Below are positions 1 through 7,342 of a stretch of DNA of 10,138 bases, piece by piece (position 1 is the stretch's first letter; each line of letters begins with the position of its first letter). Both the position numbers and the translations under genes were made by a program. Below the pieces are notes generated by a model. The model ran no database searches, had not been told where the DNA came from, and saw only the letters and a list, made by a program, of their open reading frames with translations. This stretch comes from Pseudomonadota bacterium (GTDB lineage: Bacteria > Pseudomonadota > Alphaproteobacteria > Acetobacterales > Acetobacteraceae), in the NCBI GenBank assembly GCA_021808185.1, contig JAKBCB010000095.1:1-10138 (forward strand). Reading direction: 5' to 3'.

Positions 1-95
1 TCCCGGACGGAAACTCCCCGAGTGCAAACAGACCATCGGCGACGGCAAAACACAATCAAAAAATCCGTCTGACGCACGCTTGTTCGCCTAACGGA

Positions 96-106
96 CGATT
101 AAATCG
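96..106. promoter_or_regulatory. Candidate operator palindrome upstream of the left operon
   Basis: An 11-base perfect palindrome with a single central base (CGATT-A-AATCG) lies in the AT-richer part of the leader, about 130 nt before the chosen start of the flavoprotein gene. It overlaps a hexamer, TTAAAT (99-104), that could serve as a -10 element, although I see no good -35 at proper spacing. A binding site for a regulator of the catabolic/transport operon would fit this place. No regulator gene is visible in the window, and so short a palindrome can occur by chance. The rest of 1-221 holds no supported gene. Confidence 0.22.
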
Positions 107-221
107 GCACTTGGTCCGCAGGATTCTGTAACCGCGCAGGTTTCTGAAAGACGCCAGAACCCGGCGCGGACAGGGTCTGGCCACAGCAATGCGCAAGGCG
201 ACCGAACAGAGTCGCCCGAAC

Positions 222-229
222 GAGGGAGG
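222..229 (+). promoter_or_regulatory. Shine-Dalgarno sequence that sets a GTG start
   Basis: GAGGGAGG is a strong purine-rich ribosome binding site lying 7 nt before GTG at 237. The in-frame ATG at 189 lies upstream of this site and has only a poor AGGG-like match before it. GTG at 231 is too close to the site (1 nt). This site therefore favours translation from 237. Confidence 0.7.
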
Positions 230-236
230 TGTGTCC

Positions 237-1886
237 GTGACCCATATCGAGCGCCAATCGCCGCGCCCGGCGATGCCCGAGCGGTTCGACGAGGAATTCG
301 ACATCATCGTGGCCGGCGCCGGCGGCGTGGGCCTCGCGGCGGCGCTGTTCGCGCGCTGGCTCGGCAACAACGTACTGGTGCTGGAAAAGGCCGACGCGCC
401 GGGTGGGACGACGCAGAAGGCCGCGTTCTGGTACTGGGTGCCCAACAACGAACCGATGCGCGCCCTGGGGATCGAGGATCGGCGCGAGGATTGCCTGCGC
501 TACATGGCGCGCCTGTCTCGCCCCGAGCAGTACGATCCGGACCATCCCCGGTTCGGCATGAGCGAGTGGGAATACGAGGCCTACGAAGCGATCTACGACA
601 ACGCCTCGGTGGCCACGGAACTGCTCGCCAACAAGGGCGCGCTGGAATACCGCCATTGCGCGGCGGTGCCCGACTACTGGGCGGAAATTCCCGAGGACAA
701 GGCGCCCACCGGGCGCGTGCTGTTGCCCAAGGATGCGTGCGAGACGATGTCGGATGGCGGCAAGGTGGCGATCCGCACCATGCTGGCGGCAGCCGCGCGC
801 GACGGCATCGGCGTGCGCACCGCGCACCGGGTGCAGCGCGTGGTGCAGGACGCGCGGGGCCGCGTGATCGGCGTGGTGGCGACCCGCGCGGATGGCGGCC
901 ACATCGCGCTGAAGGCGCGCAAAGGCGTGATCTTCGCCACCGGCGGATTCACCCACAATGTCGAGATGCGCAAGAACCACCTCAGCGCGCCGGTGCTTGG
1001 CGGCTGTGCCGCGCGCACCAACGAAGGCGACTTCGTACATATCGGCGCGGCCGTCGGCGCCGAGCTGCGCAATATGAACTATGCCTGGATGTGTCCGATC
1101 GTCCTAGAAAAGGCGTTGCAGCAAGACCCCGGTCTGATCGGTACGTTCTCGCCTTCCGGCGATTCGATGATCTACGTGGACAAGAATGGTCGGCGCGTCA
1201 CCAACGAGAAACTCGCGTACAACGAATCCGCGCAGGCGTTCTTCCAGTGGGATCCGGCAAAGTGCGAGTATCCGAACCTCGTGCTGATCGCCGTCTGGGA
1301 CCGGCGCAGCCAGGAGCATTCCGCGAGCGATGAATACGGCCGCTTCATCGTCCCGCCCGGCGCCGATGCCGCGCACGTGATTTCCGGCCGCACGCTGGAG
1401 GAACTTGCGGCGGCGATCGGCGCGCGCATGGCACAGTACAGCAGCGTCATCGGCGGGATGCGCACGTCGGAGGACTTCGCGGCGAACCTGCGCGCCACCA
1501 TCGCGCGCTTCAACGGTTTCGCGCGCGCAGGCAAAGACCTCGACTTCCGCCGCGGCGAACGGCCGGTGGAATTGCTGTTCAACGGCCCCACGGCGGCAAC
1601 ACCAAGCGCACCCAATCCGACGATGTACCCGATCAGCGACGAGGGACCGTACTACGCGGCGCTGCTGACCGGCGGCAACCTCGACACCAAGGGCGGCCCC
1701 GCCACCAACGCGCGCGGACAGGTGGTGGACCGGATGGGCGAGCCGATTCCGGGGCTTTACGGCGCGGGAAATTGCGTCGCGTCCGCCTCGGCCCGCGCCT
1801 ACTGGGCCGGCGGGGCAACGCTCGGGCCGTTCCTCGCTTTTGCCTATCTCGCGGCGAACGCGGCACACCGCGAACCCGTCAACTAA
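237..1886 (+). CDS. FAD-dependent oxidoreductase, fumarate reductase/3-ketosteroid dehydrogenase superfamily (FAD_binding_2)
   Basis: A predicted soluble flavoenzyme of 549 residues that would dehydrogenate or reduce a C-C bond next to a carbonyl. No signal peptide or membrane segment is seen, so it should be cytoplasmic. The N-terminus has the Rossmann dinucleotide motif GAGGVG (residues 27-32), followed by a VLVLEK strand whose Glu usually binds the FAD ribose. The C-terminus has the flavin-closing segment of this family, GLYGAGN, then RAYWAGGATLGP. Compared from memory with 3-ketosteroid-delta1-dehydrogenases, Tyr522 and Gly526 match the Tyr/Gly pair that polarises the 3-keto group, and Tyr328 (NEKLAYNES) may match a further active-site Tyr. 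That supports a KstD-like mechanism but does not prove a steroid substrate. The start at GTG 237 is chosen from its Shine-Dalgarno; ATG 189 would add 16 residues. First gene of the operon, 37 nt before the NTF2-fold gene. Family confident, substrate unknown. Confidence 0.88.
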   Translation: MTHIERQSPRPAMPERFDEEFDIIVAGAGGVGLAAALFARWLGNNVLVLEKADAPGGTTQKAAFWYWVPNNEPMRALGIEDRREDCLRYMARLSRPEQYDPDHPRFGMSEWEYEAYEAIYDNASVATELLANKGALEYRHCAAVPDYWAEIPEDKAPTGRVLLPKDACETMSDGGKVAIRTMLAAAARDGIGVRTAHRVQRVVQDARGRVIGVVATRADGGHIALKARKGVIFATGGFTHNVEMRKNHLSAPVLGGCAARTNEGDFVHIGAAVGAELRNMNYAWMCPIVLEKALQQDPGLIGTFSPSGDSMIYVDKNGRRVTNEKLAYNESAQAFFQWDPAKCEYPNLVLIAVWDRRSQEHSASDEYGRFIVPPGADAAHVISGRTLEELAAAIGARMAQYSSVIGGMRTSEDFAANLRATIARFNGFARAGKDLDFRRGERPVELLFNGPTAATPSAPNPTMYPISDEGPYYAALLTGGNLDTKGGPATNARGQVVDRMGEPIPGLYGAGNCVASASARAYWAGGATLGPFLAFAYLAANAAHREPVN

Positions 1887-1923
1887 CCCGACCCACACCA
1901 CAGCAACCCGAAGGAGACCCCAC

Positions 1924-2388
1924 ATGGCCCTGACCATGCAAACCATGACCGACGAGCAGAGAAAATCGGTTGCCGTCGAATATCTCAAGGCGTTCGACAA
2001 CGGCGGCGTGACTTCCAGCGGCGGTTCGATCCTCGATCTGTTTGCCACCGACGCGCAAGTTTATTTCCCGAAATGGGGCCTGGCGACTGGCACCGACCAG
2101 ATCGGCAAGCTGTTCGGCGATGTCGGCGGCACCATCAAATCGATCGTGCACCACTACTCGAACTTCAACTGGATCTTCTCCGGCAGCGATCTGGTGGTGT
2201 GCGAAGGCACCAGCCACGGCGAGCATCGCGACGGGCCTTGGCGCGCAGGCGTGCCGGAGAGCGGCGCCGGTCGGTGGTGCGACGTGTTCGAGATCCGCGA
2301 CTGGAAGATCCAGCGCTGCTTCATCTACCTCGATCCCGACTACGCGGGGAAGGATACCGGCCGCTATCCGTGGCTCAACGCGGGGTAA
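1924..2388 (+). CDS. NTF2-like / SnoaL-like small protein
   Basis: A 154-residue protein with the look of the NTF2/SnoaL/ketosteroid-isomerase fold. An N-terminal helix (residues about 7-20, with VAVEYLKAFDNGG) leads into a 'loss or supply of function' strand pattern: LFATDAQVYFPKWG, then the strands FNWIFSG, DLVVCEGTSHGEH and RWCDVFEIRDWKIQRCFIYLDPDY. Proteins of this fold form a cone-shaped pocket and act as isomerases, cyclases, dehydratases or ligand binders; I cannot tell which. AAGGAG at 1911-1916, 7 nt before the ATG, supports this start. It lies between the flavoenzyme and the transporter genes, which suggests that it acts on the same imported compound or on the flavoenzyme's product. 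No signal peptide. Fold assignment is good, function open. Confidence 0.8.
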   Translation: MALTMQTMTDEQRKSVAVEYLKAFDNGGVTSSGGSILDLFATDAQVYFPKWGLATGTDQIGKLFGDVGGTIKSIVHHYSNFNWIFSGSDLVVCEGTSHGEHRDGPWRAGVPESGAGRWCDVFEIRDWKIQRCFIYLDPDYAGKDTGRYPWLNAG

Positions 2389-2432
2389 ACCCGCGCGCTC
2401 GTCGCTGAAGACTGCAATACAGGGAGGCCACA

Positions 2433-3623
2433 ATGAAAAATCCAAGCAAATCATGGCGCGTGTTGGCGGGGGGCTTGCTCGCCGCCACCGCCTTGGCGCT
2501 GGCCGCGCCGGCGGCGCATGCCGCGGATGTCAACGCTCTGCTCACCAAGGCGCTCGGCAGCACCGACGATCCGGGGCCGGTGGTCGCCGAGGCGTTCCGC
2601 CGCGCCGCCATCGATCTCACGCCCGAACAGAAGGCGCTGGCGCTGAAGTGCTGGAAGGCATCCACCTGCGAGACCGGGCACGGCACGTTGACGGTCGCCT
2701 ACGCCGACGGCTTCGGCGAGAACGTGTGGCGGCAGGTCACGAAGATGGAGTTCATCGCCCAGGCGCTGACCTATCCCGAGATCAAGAAGATCGTTTACAC
2801 CTCGGCCGGCGGCGACGCGGCCAAGGCGGTGTCCGACATGCGCGCCTATGTCGCGCAGAAGGTGGACATCATCGTGGGCTTCGCCGACGCCGGCGCGGCC
2901 CTGCTGCCGACGGTGAAGGAAGCCACGGAGGCCGGCATCCTGGTGACGCTGCACAACGGCACCGATGTCGGCGGCAAGCCCGGGCGGGACTACCTCGCCG
3001 GCATTGCCGAGAACATCTGCAAACTCGGCGAGGGCTTCATCGACATCGTGGCGAAGAACGCAACCCGGAACCCGACGACGGTGCTGGAACTCGGCGGCAC
3101 GCCGGGCAATCCGCTGAGTGCGACATGGCAGAAATGCGCCGACACGGAACTTGGAAAATTCGCCAACCTCAAGCTGCTCGGCAAGGCTGACACCAACTGG
3201 ACGCAGGAAGGCACGTTCGAGGCGATGTCGAGCGCGCTGGCGCAGAATGGCAGCGTCGGCGCCGTGGTCTATGAATACGCCGACGGCTTCCGTGGCGGTC
3301 TGCGCGCGTACCAGGCGGCCAAGAAGCAGCCCGACGTCATCGTTGCGCTGCGCACCGATGAGCAGGGTCTCTTCTGCGATTGGGAGAAGATCAACGATCC
3401 CAACTTCAAGATTTTCTATTCGTCTGGCCAGAACTACCAGTCGCGCATTGCGCTGACGGCGGCGATGATGAAGAAGGAGGGCAAGGCCGTGCCCGCCCAC
3501 ATCGACGTACCGTTCCGCATGAAGCAGGTGGTCAAGGGCCTGTGCAATCCGGCGCTGCCGGAAGACGCCTCGGTCTCGACGCTGCTGGACAACGGCATGT
3601 TGCAGGCGATGTTCGCGAAGTAG
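2433..3623 (+). CDS. Periplasmic substrate-binding protein of a sugar-type (CUT2-like) ABC importer
   Basis: A 396-residue secreted binding protein. Residues 1-30 form a classical Sec signal peptide: a basic start (KNPSKSWR), a hydrophobic core and AHA before the likely cut at 30/31. The periplasmic-binding fold of the Peripla_BP_4 type begins near residue 85 with a first strand LTVAYADGFGENVWRQ, followed by alternating strands such as KKIVYTSAGGD, VDIIVGFADAGA and GILVTLHNGTDVGG. About 54 mature residues precede this fold, longer than in ribose- or xylose-binding proteins. Six cysteines are present (73, 79, 196, 235, 315, 371), many for this class and possibly forming disulfides. AGGGAGG at 2421-2427 lies 5 nt before the ATG. 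The neighbouring fused ATPase-permease and second permease complete the importer. The ligand is not evident; two preceding enzyme-like genes suggest a compound processed inside the cell. Confidence 0.87.
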   Translation: MKNPSKSWRVLAGGLLAATALALAAPAAHAADVNALLTKALGSTDDPGPVVAEAFRRAAIDLTPEQKALALKCWKASTCETGHGTLTVAYADGFGENVWRQVTKMEFIAQALTYPEIKKIVYTSAGGDAAKAVSDMRAYVAQKVDIIVGFADAGAALLPTVKEATEAGILVTLHNGTDVGGKPGRDYLAGIAENICKLGEGFIDIVAKNATRNPTTVLELGGTPGNPLSATWQKCADTELGKFANLKLLGKADTNWTQEGTFEAMSSALAQNGSVGAVVYEYADGFRGGLRAYQAAKKQPDVIVALRTDEQGLFCDWEKINDPNFKIFYSSGQNYQSRIALTAAMMKKEGKAVPAHIDVPFRMKQVVKGLCNPALPEDASVSTLLDNGMLQAMFAK

Positions 3624-3648
3624 CGGACCGGCCGCCTTCGCACACAAC

Positions 3649-3682
3649 GGCGCACGCGCGGCAGGCAGTCCGCGCGTGCGTC
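3649..3682 (+). promoter_or_regulatory. Intercistronic stem-loop after the binding-protein gene
   Basis: A perfect 11-bp inverted repeat (3651-3661 with 3670-3680, arm CGCACGCGCGG) encloses an 8-nt loop CAGGCAGT; a G-U and a G-C pair extend it to 3649-3682. It starts 25 nt after the binding-protein stop and ends 37 nt before the fused ATPase-permease start. No T run follows, so it is not a classical terminator. Hairpins in this place of ABC operons commonly protect the upstream mRNA end or partly attenuate transcription, so that the binding protein is made in excess over membrane parts. That role is inferred here. Confidence 0.65.
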
Positions 3683-3719
3683 TCGGCCAGCATCCGCGCA
3701 GCAATCAGGACCAGTCTCG

Positions 3720-6272
3720 ATGGCGCCACTCGCGCTCGAACTCTCGGGGATCACCAAGCGCTATCCGGGCGTACTGGCGCTCGATCGCGTCCGCTTCGAA
3801 TGCCGGCCGGGCGAGGTGCACGCCGTGCTCGGCGAAAACGGCTCGGGCAAAAGCACGCTGCTCGGCATCGCCAGCGGCTCGAAGGCGCCGGATGAGGGGC
3901 ATGTCTCGATCATGGGCCAGCGCCTCGCCGCCGCCGATCCGCTGCGGGCGCGCCGGCTGGGACTTGCTATCGTGTATCAGGATGATTCGCTGGTACGCGA
4001 ACTGACGGTGGCAGAAAACCTCGTGCTCGGGATGCTCGACGGTCGGGCCACCATGTCCGGCAAACGCGCCTGGGCGGCGCGCGTGCTGGAGCCGTACGCA
4101 TTCGATATTTCGCCCGATGCGCGGGTGGGCGATCTTTCGCCGTCGCAGCGCCAGTTCCTCGAAATCGTCAAGGCGCTCGCCAGCGTACCGCAAGTGCTGC
4201 TGCTGGACGAACCGACATCGAGCCTCGATGTCTCCGGCGTCGAGACGCTGAGCGCGATCGTCCGCCGCATCGCCGCCGCGGGCACCGCCGTGGTGTATGT
4301 CAGCCATCGCCTGCCGGAAATTCTCTCCCTGGCCGACCGCGTCACCATCCTGCGCGATGGCCAGGGCCAGGGCACGTACGACATCGACGCCACGCTGTCC
4401 GAGAACGATCTGATCGCGTTGATGGTGGGACGGCCGATCGAGGCGGAATACCCCGCGCGCGGCGGTGTTGCCGCGAGGGATGTGGCGCTGTTGGCGCGCG
4501 GATTCAGCGGCCATGGCTTCCACGACGTGTCGCTGGATGTGCGCGCCGGCGAGATCCTTGGCCTTGCTGGCGCCGAGGGCAATGGCCAGCGCGAGACGCT
4601 CCGCGCGCTCGGGGGCCTGGAGCCGGCGAGCGGCGAGATCCTGCGCGACGGCACGCCGATCCGCCTCGCCTCGCCGCGCGACGCGCTCGCCGCCGGCATC
4701 CTCTCGCTCAGCGCCGACCGTTCGCACGAATCGATTTTCCCGGCCCTGGGCGTGCGCGAGAACATGACATTACAGGTGCTGGAAAGTTTCGCCTCGGGCG
4801 GGCTGGTTTCCGCGCCGCGGGAGGCCGCGCGCGCGCGGGTGCTGGCCAGCGAGTTGAACATCGTCACCCCCACGCTGGAACAGCCGATCAGCGATCTTTC
4901 GGGCGGCAATCAGCAGAAAGCCGTGATGGCGCGCGCCTTCCTGCGTGGCGCGCGCGTGGTGCTGATCGACGAGCCGACACAGGGCGTGGATGCCAACGCC
5001 CGCTTCGACATCTATCGCGCGATCCGTGCCAAGACCGACGCCGGGCTCGCCTGCGTGGTCAATTCGTCGGACGCCATGGAACTCGCCGGCATCTGCGACC
5101 GCGTGCTGGTGTTCTCGCGCGGGCGCGTGATCCGCGAGTTGCAGGGCGCCGCGATCACCGAGGAAAGCATCGTCTCCGCCTTCCTTCGCTCCAGGCAGGC
5201 CGCGGCTTCTGTCCAGGCGGCGGAGCCGGCGGAGTCCCGGCTGCTGGCCGCGTGGCAGCGCGTTTCCACCGGCGGCAGCGGGCAATGGTGGGTGCCGCTG
5301 GCATTTCTGATGCTGCTGACACTTGCCACCGTCGCCTACGCGGCATCGCAGACGGACGTGTTCCTGACCGGGCTGAACATCCGCCACATCCTGCTCGCGA
5401 CCGCGCCCCTGGCGCTGGTGACGATGGCGCAGTTCAACGTGCTGATGGTGCGCGGCTTCGACATTTCGGTGGGCTCGATCATGAGCCTGACGGTCGTGCT
5501 CGCCTCGTTCGTCATTGGTGCGGAGGCCGATCCGGGCGCGATCGTGGCGGGGGTCGCGCTGTGCCTGCTCGCGGGTGTCGCGACAGGGCTTGCGAACGGC
5601 GCGCTGATCCGTGTCGTGGGCATCAACCCGGTGATCGCGACCATCGCCATGCTCAGCGTGTTGCAAGGGGCCGCGCTGTTCCTGCGCCCCTCGCCGGGCG
5701 GGCCGATCAGCGACGATTTCATGGAGCTTCTCACCACGCGCGTCGGCGGGCTGCCGCTGTCGTTCTTCGTGCTGCTGGCGGCGGCGTTCGCCGGCGATGT
5801 GTGGCTGTATGCCACGCGCAGCGGCCTGAAGCTGCGCGCCGTCGGCTTCCGGCACGAGGCCGCCAGCCGCAACGGCGTGCGCATCGGATTCGTCCTGCTT
5901 CGCGCCTACCTGCTCTCCGGCGCGCTCGCGGCCCTGGCCGGGCTGTTCCTGTCGTCGGAGGTCGGTGTCGGCCACCCGGTCATCGGCGCGGGCTACACGC
6001 TGACCAGCATCGCCGCTTCCGTGCTCGGCGGCGCCGGGCTCAGCGGCGGGCGCGGCTCGTTCGTGGGCGCGCTGTTCGGCGCGCTGTTCTTCACCATCAT
6101 GGTCAACATTGTCACCCTGCTCGGCATGACCACCGGCGCTGGCATCATCACCAGCGGCGCGCTGACGCTGTTCGCGGTGTTCCTCAACTCCGGCTGGCAG
6201 CCGCTCGCGCGCCTCTGGGCCCGGCGCCAGACGCGCCGGGTGGCGCCCGCCGCGATGGCGCGCGCGTCATGA
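3720..6272 (+). CDS. Fused ABC importer protein: tandem sugar-type ATPase domains plus RbsC-like permease
   Basis: An 850-residue inner-membrane protein joining an RbsA-like double ATPase to an RbsC-like permease. ATPase domain 1 has Walker A GENGSGKS (38-45), a weak signature LSPSQ (139-143), Walker B Asp163-Glu164 (VLLLDEPTSSLD) and the switch His196. Domain 2 has a decayed Walker A, GAEGNGQR (284-291, Gln and Arg where Lys and Ser/Thr are expected), a good signature LSGGNQ (393-398), Walker B Asp417-Glu418 and SSDAMEL where the switch His would be. This one-good-site pairing is normal for RbsA/MglA-type ATPases. A linker of about 25 residues ends near 522, and TM helices run from Trp523 to the C-terminus with the family's FDISVGSIMSL and GGRGSFVGALFGALFF segments. 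No in-frame ATG precedes the first TM helix; the first is Met531, inside it. Start at ATG 3720, after a modest AGGA (3707-3710). Overlaps the next permease by 4 nt. Confidence 0.9.
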   Translation: MAPLALELSGITKRYPGVLALDRVRFECRPGEVHAVLGENGSGKSTLLGIASGSKAPDEGHVSIMGQRLAAADPLRARRLGLAIVYQDDSLVRELTVAENLVLGMLDGRATMSGKRAWAARVLEPYAFDISPDARVGDLSPSQRQFLEIVKALASVPQVLLLDEPTSSLDVSGVETLSAIVRRIAAAGTAVVYVSHRLPEILSLADRVTILRDGQGQGTYDIDATLSENDLIALMVGRPIEAEYPARGGVAARDVALLARGFSGHGFHDVSLDVRAGEILGLAGAEGNGQRETLRALGGLEPASGEILRDGTPIRLASPRDALAAGILSLSADRSHESIFPALGVRENMTLQVLESFASGGLVSAPREAARARVLASELNIVTPTLEQPISDLSGGNQQKAVMARAFLRGARVVLIDEPTQGVDANARFDIYRAIRAKTDAGLACVVNSSDAMELAGICDRVLVFSRGRVIRELQGAAITEESIVSAFLRSRQAAASVQAAEPAESRLLAAWQRVSTGGSGQWWVPLAFLMLLTLATVAYAASQTDVFLTGLNIRHILLATAPLALVTMAQFNVLMVRGFDISVGSIMSLTVVLASFVIGAEADPGAIVAGVALCLLAGVATGLANGALIRVVGINPVIATIAMLSVLQGAALFLRPSPGGPISDDFMELLTTRVGGLPLSFFVLLAAAFAGDVWLYATRSGLKLRAVGFRHEAASRNGVRIGFVLLRAYLLSGALAALAGLFLSSEVGVGHPVIGAGYTLTSIAASVLGGAGLSGGRGSFVGALFGALFFTIMVNIVTLLGMTTGAGIITSGALTLFAVFLNSGWQPLARLWARRQTRRVAPAAMARAS

Positions 6273-7258
6273 GCGCGCGCAAGCCCGCGCCGCTCGGGGG
6301 CGTCCCGATGCGCTTCGCCGCGATCTGGATCGCCTTCGCCGTACTGATCCTGCTGTGCGCGGTGGTGGTGCCGAACAGTTTGCTGCCCTCGACGTTCCTG
6401 GCCATCGTGCCGCTCGCGGCCTTCCTCGCCATCGCCGCCACCGGCGAGGCGCTGGTGCTGATGTCGCGCGGCATCGACCTATCGGTGCCGGCGATTATCA
6501 CGCTGTCGAGCACGCTCATCCTCGGCGTGTCCGGCGGGCGGGACGCCGATCTGCTGCCAGCGGTGGCCGTGGCGTTGCTGTGCGCGCTGGGGATCGGCGT
6601 GCTCAACGGCGTGCTGGTCGCGGTGCTGCAACTCAACGCGCTGATCGTGACGCTGGCCATCGGCGCCATCACCGGCGGCGTCACGCTGTGGTACCGTGAA
6701 TCGCTGCCGGCGGAGGCGCGTGTGCCCCCCGGCATGGCGGCGTGGGGCGATTCCCGTCTGCTGGGCCTGAACGCTTCGGTCTGGGTGGCGGCGGCGCTGG
6801 TGGCCGTGCTGAGCGTGGGGTTGAGCAAGGCGGTGATCGGCAGGCGCTTCGTGGCGGTCGGGGCCAACCCGCGCGCGGCCTGGATCGCCGGGGTCAATGT
6901 CGCCGCCTACCAGATCGCCGCCTTCGCGGTGGCGGCGCTGCTGTACGGCATCGCGGGCATCCTGCTCTCGGCCTTCATCCGCAACCCGACCCTGCGCGTG
7001 GGCGAGCCTTACCTGCTGGCCCCGATCGCCGCGGCCGTGCTCGGCGGCACGGCGATCAGCGGCGGCATCGGCAACATGGTCGCGGTGGGGGGCGCGGCGC
7101 TGTTCCTGACCCAGCTCGGCCAGACGGAGAAGATGCTGGGCCTGTCCACCGCGTTCCAGTTCGTGATCTACGGTGCGGCCATCGCGCTGGGCATGGCGCT
7201 GGCGGATTCCCGCCTGTCGCGCACCCGGCTCTGGCGAGGGCGCCGCCAGCCGGGGTAA
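6269..7258 (+). CDS. RbsC-like ABC importer permease (second transmembrane subunit)
   Basis: A 329-residue hydrophobic permease of the BPD_transp_2 family (RbsC/XylH/LsrD type). Hydrophobic segments begin near residue 15 (RFAAIWIAFAVLILLCAVVV). Family landmarks are SRGIDLSVPAIITLSS in the second quarter, the cytoplasmic coupling-loop motif FVAVGANPRAAWIAGVNV, and PIAAAVLGGTAISGG near the end. Its ATG overlaps the TGA of the fusion gene (ATGA), so translation is probably coupled. Because the fusion already carries one permease domain, this subunit would supply the second half of a heterodimeric pore, as with paired permeases such as LsrC/LsrD. The short basic tail (RLSRTRLWRGRRQPG) ends 9 nt before the tRNA gene, leaving no room for a conventional terminator before it. 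Confidence 0.88.
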   Translation: MSARKPAPLGGVPMRFAAIWIAFAVLILLCAVVVPNSLLPSTFLAIVPLAAFLAIAATGEALVLMSRGIDLSVPAIITLSSTLILGVSGGRDADLLPAVAVALLCALGIGVLNGVLVAVLQLNALIVTLAIGAITGGVTLWYRESLPAEARVPPGMAAWGDSRLLGLNASVWVAAALVAVLSVGLSKAVIGRRFVAVGANPRAAWIAGVNVAAYQIAAFAVAALLYGIAGILLSAFIRNPTLRVGEPYLLAPIAAAVLGGTAISGGIGNMVAVGGAALFLTQLGQTEKMLGLSTAFQFVIYGAAIALGMALADSRLSRTRLWRGRRQPG

Positions 7259-7267
7259 GGCTGCCCG

Positions 7268-7342
7268 TGGTGCCGGGTGAGGGGATCGAACCCCCGGCCT
7301 TCGGTTTACAAAACCGCTGCACTACCGCTGTGCTAACCCGGC
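7268..7342 (-). tRNA. trnT: tRNA-Thr (anticodon UGU), CCA encoded
   Basis: Read on the minus strand, the sequence folds as a complete 75-nt cloverleaf: acceptor GCCGGGT with ACCCGGC (7 bp), D arm GCAC-AGCGGTA-GTGC, anticodon loop TTTGTAA with TGT at 7308-7310, a 5-nt variable loop, and T arm GGGGG-TTCGATC-CCCTC (one G-U pair). Discriminator A and CCA (7270-7268) follow. Anticodon UGU reads threonine ACA and, with modification, other ACN codons. The 27-43 pair is a G-A mismatch, so the anticodon stem has four good pairs. The gene faces the left operon tail-to-tail and lies after the right operon on the same strand. Confidence 0.95.

Noticed and set aside
1..60. Possible start of a divergent gene on the - strand running off the left edge
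   Set aside because: The frame from TTG near 54 gives only a few residues (AVADGLFALGEFPSG) with no ribosome site and no recognisable family; too little sequence to support a gene.
189..236. ATG at 189 as the start of the flavoprotein
   Set aside because: In frame, but the strong Shine-Dalgarno at 222-229 lies inside this extension and points to GTG 237; the 16 extra residues do not resemble the family N-terminus.
2451..3704. 417-codon open frame antisense to the first binding-protein gene
   Set aside because: Composition is dominated by Arg, Ala, His and Leu, with no recognisable fold, and the + strand gene has signal peptide, ribosome site and family motifs.
4569..4592. Degenerate Walker A in the second ATPase domain taken as a damaged gene
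   Set aside because: Loss of the Lys-Ser/Thr in the second domain is usual in RbsA/MglA-type tandem ATPases; the first Walker A and second signature remain intact and can form one working site.
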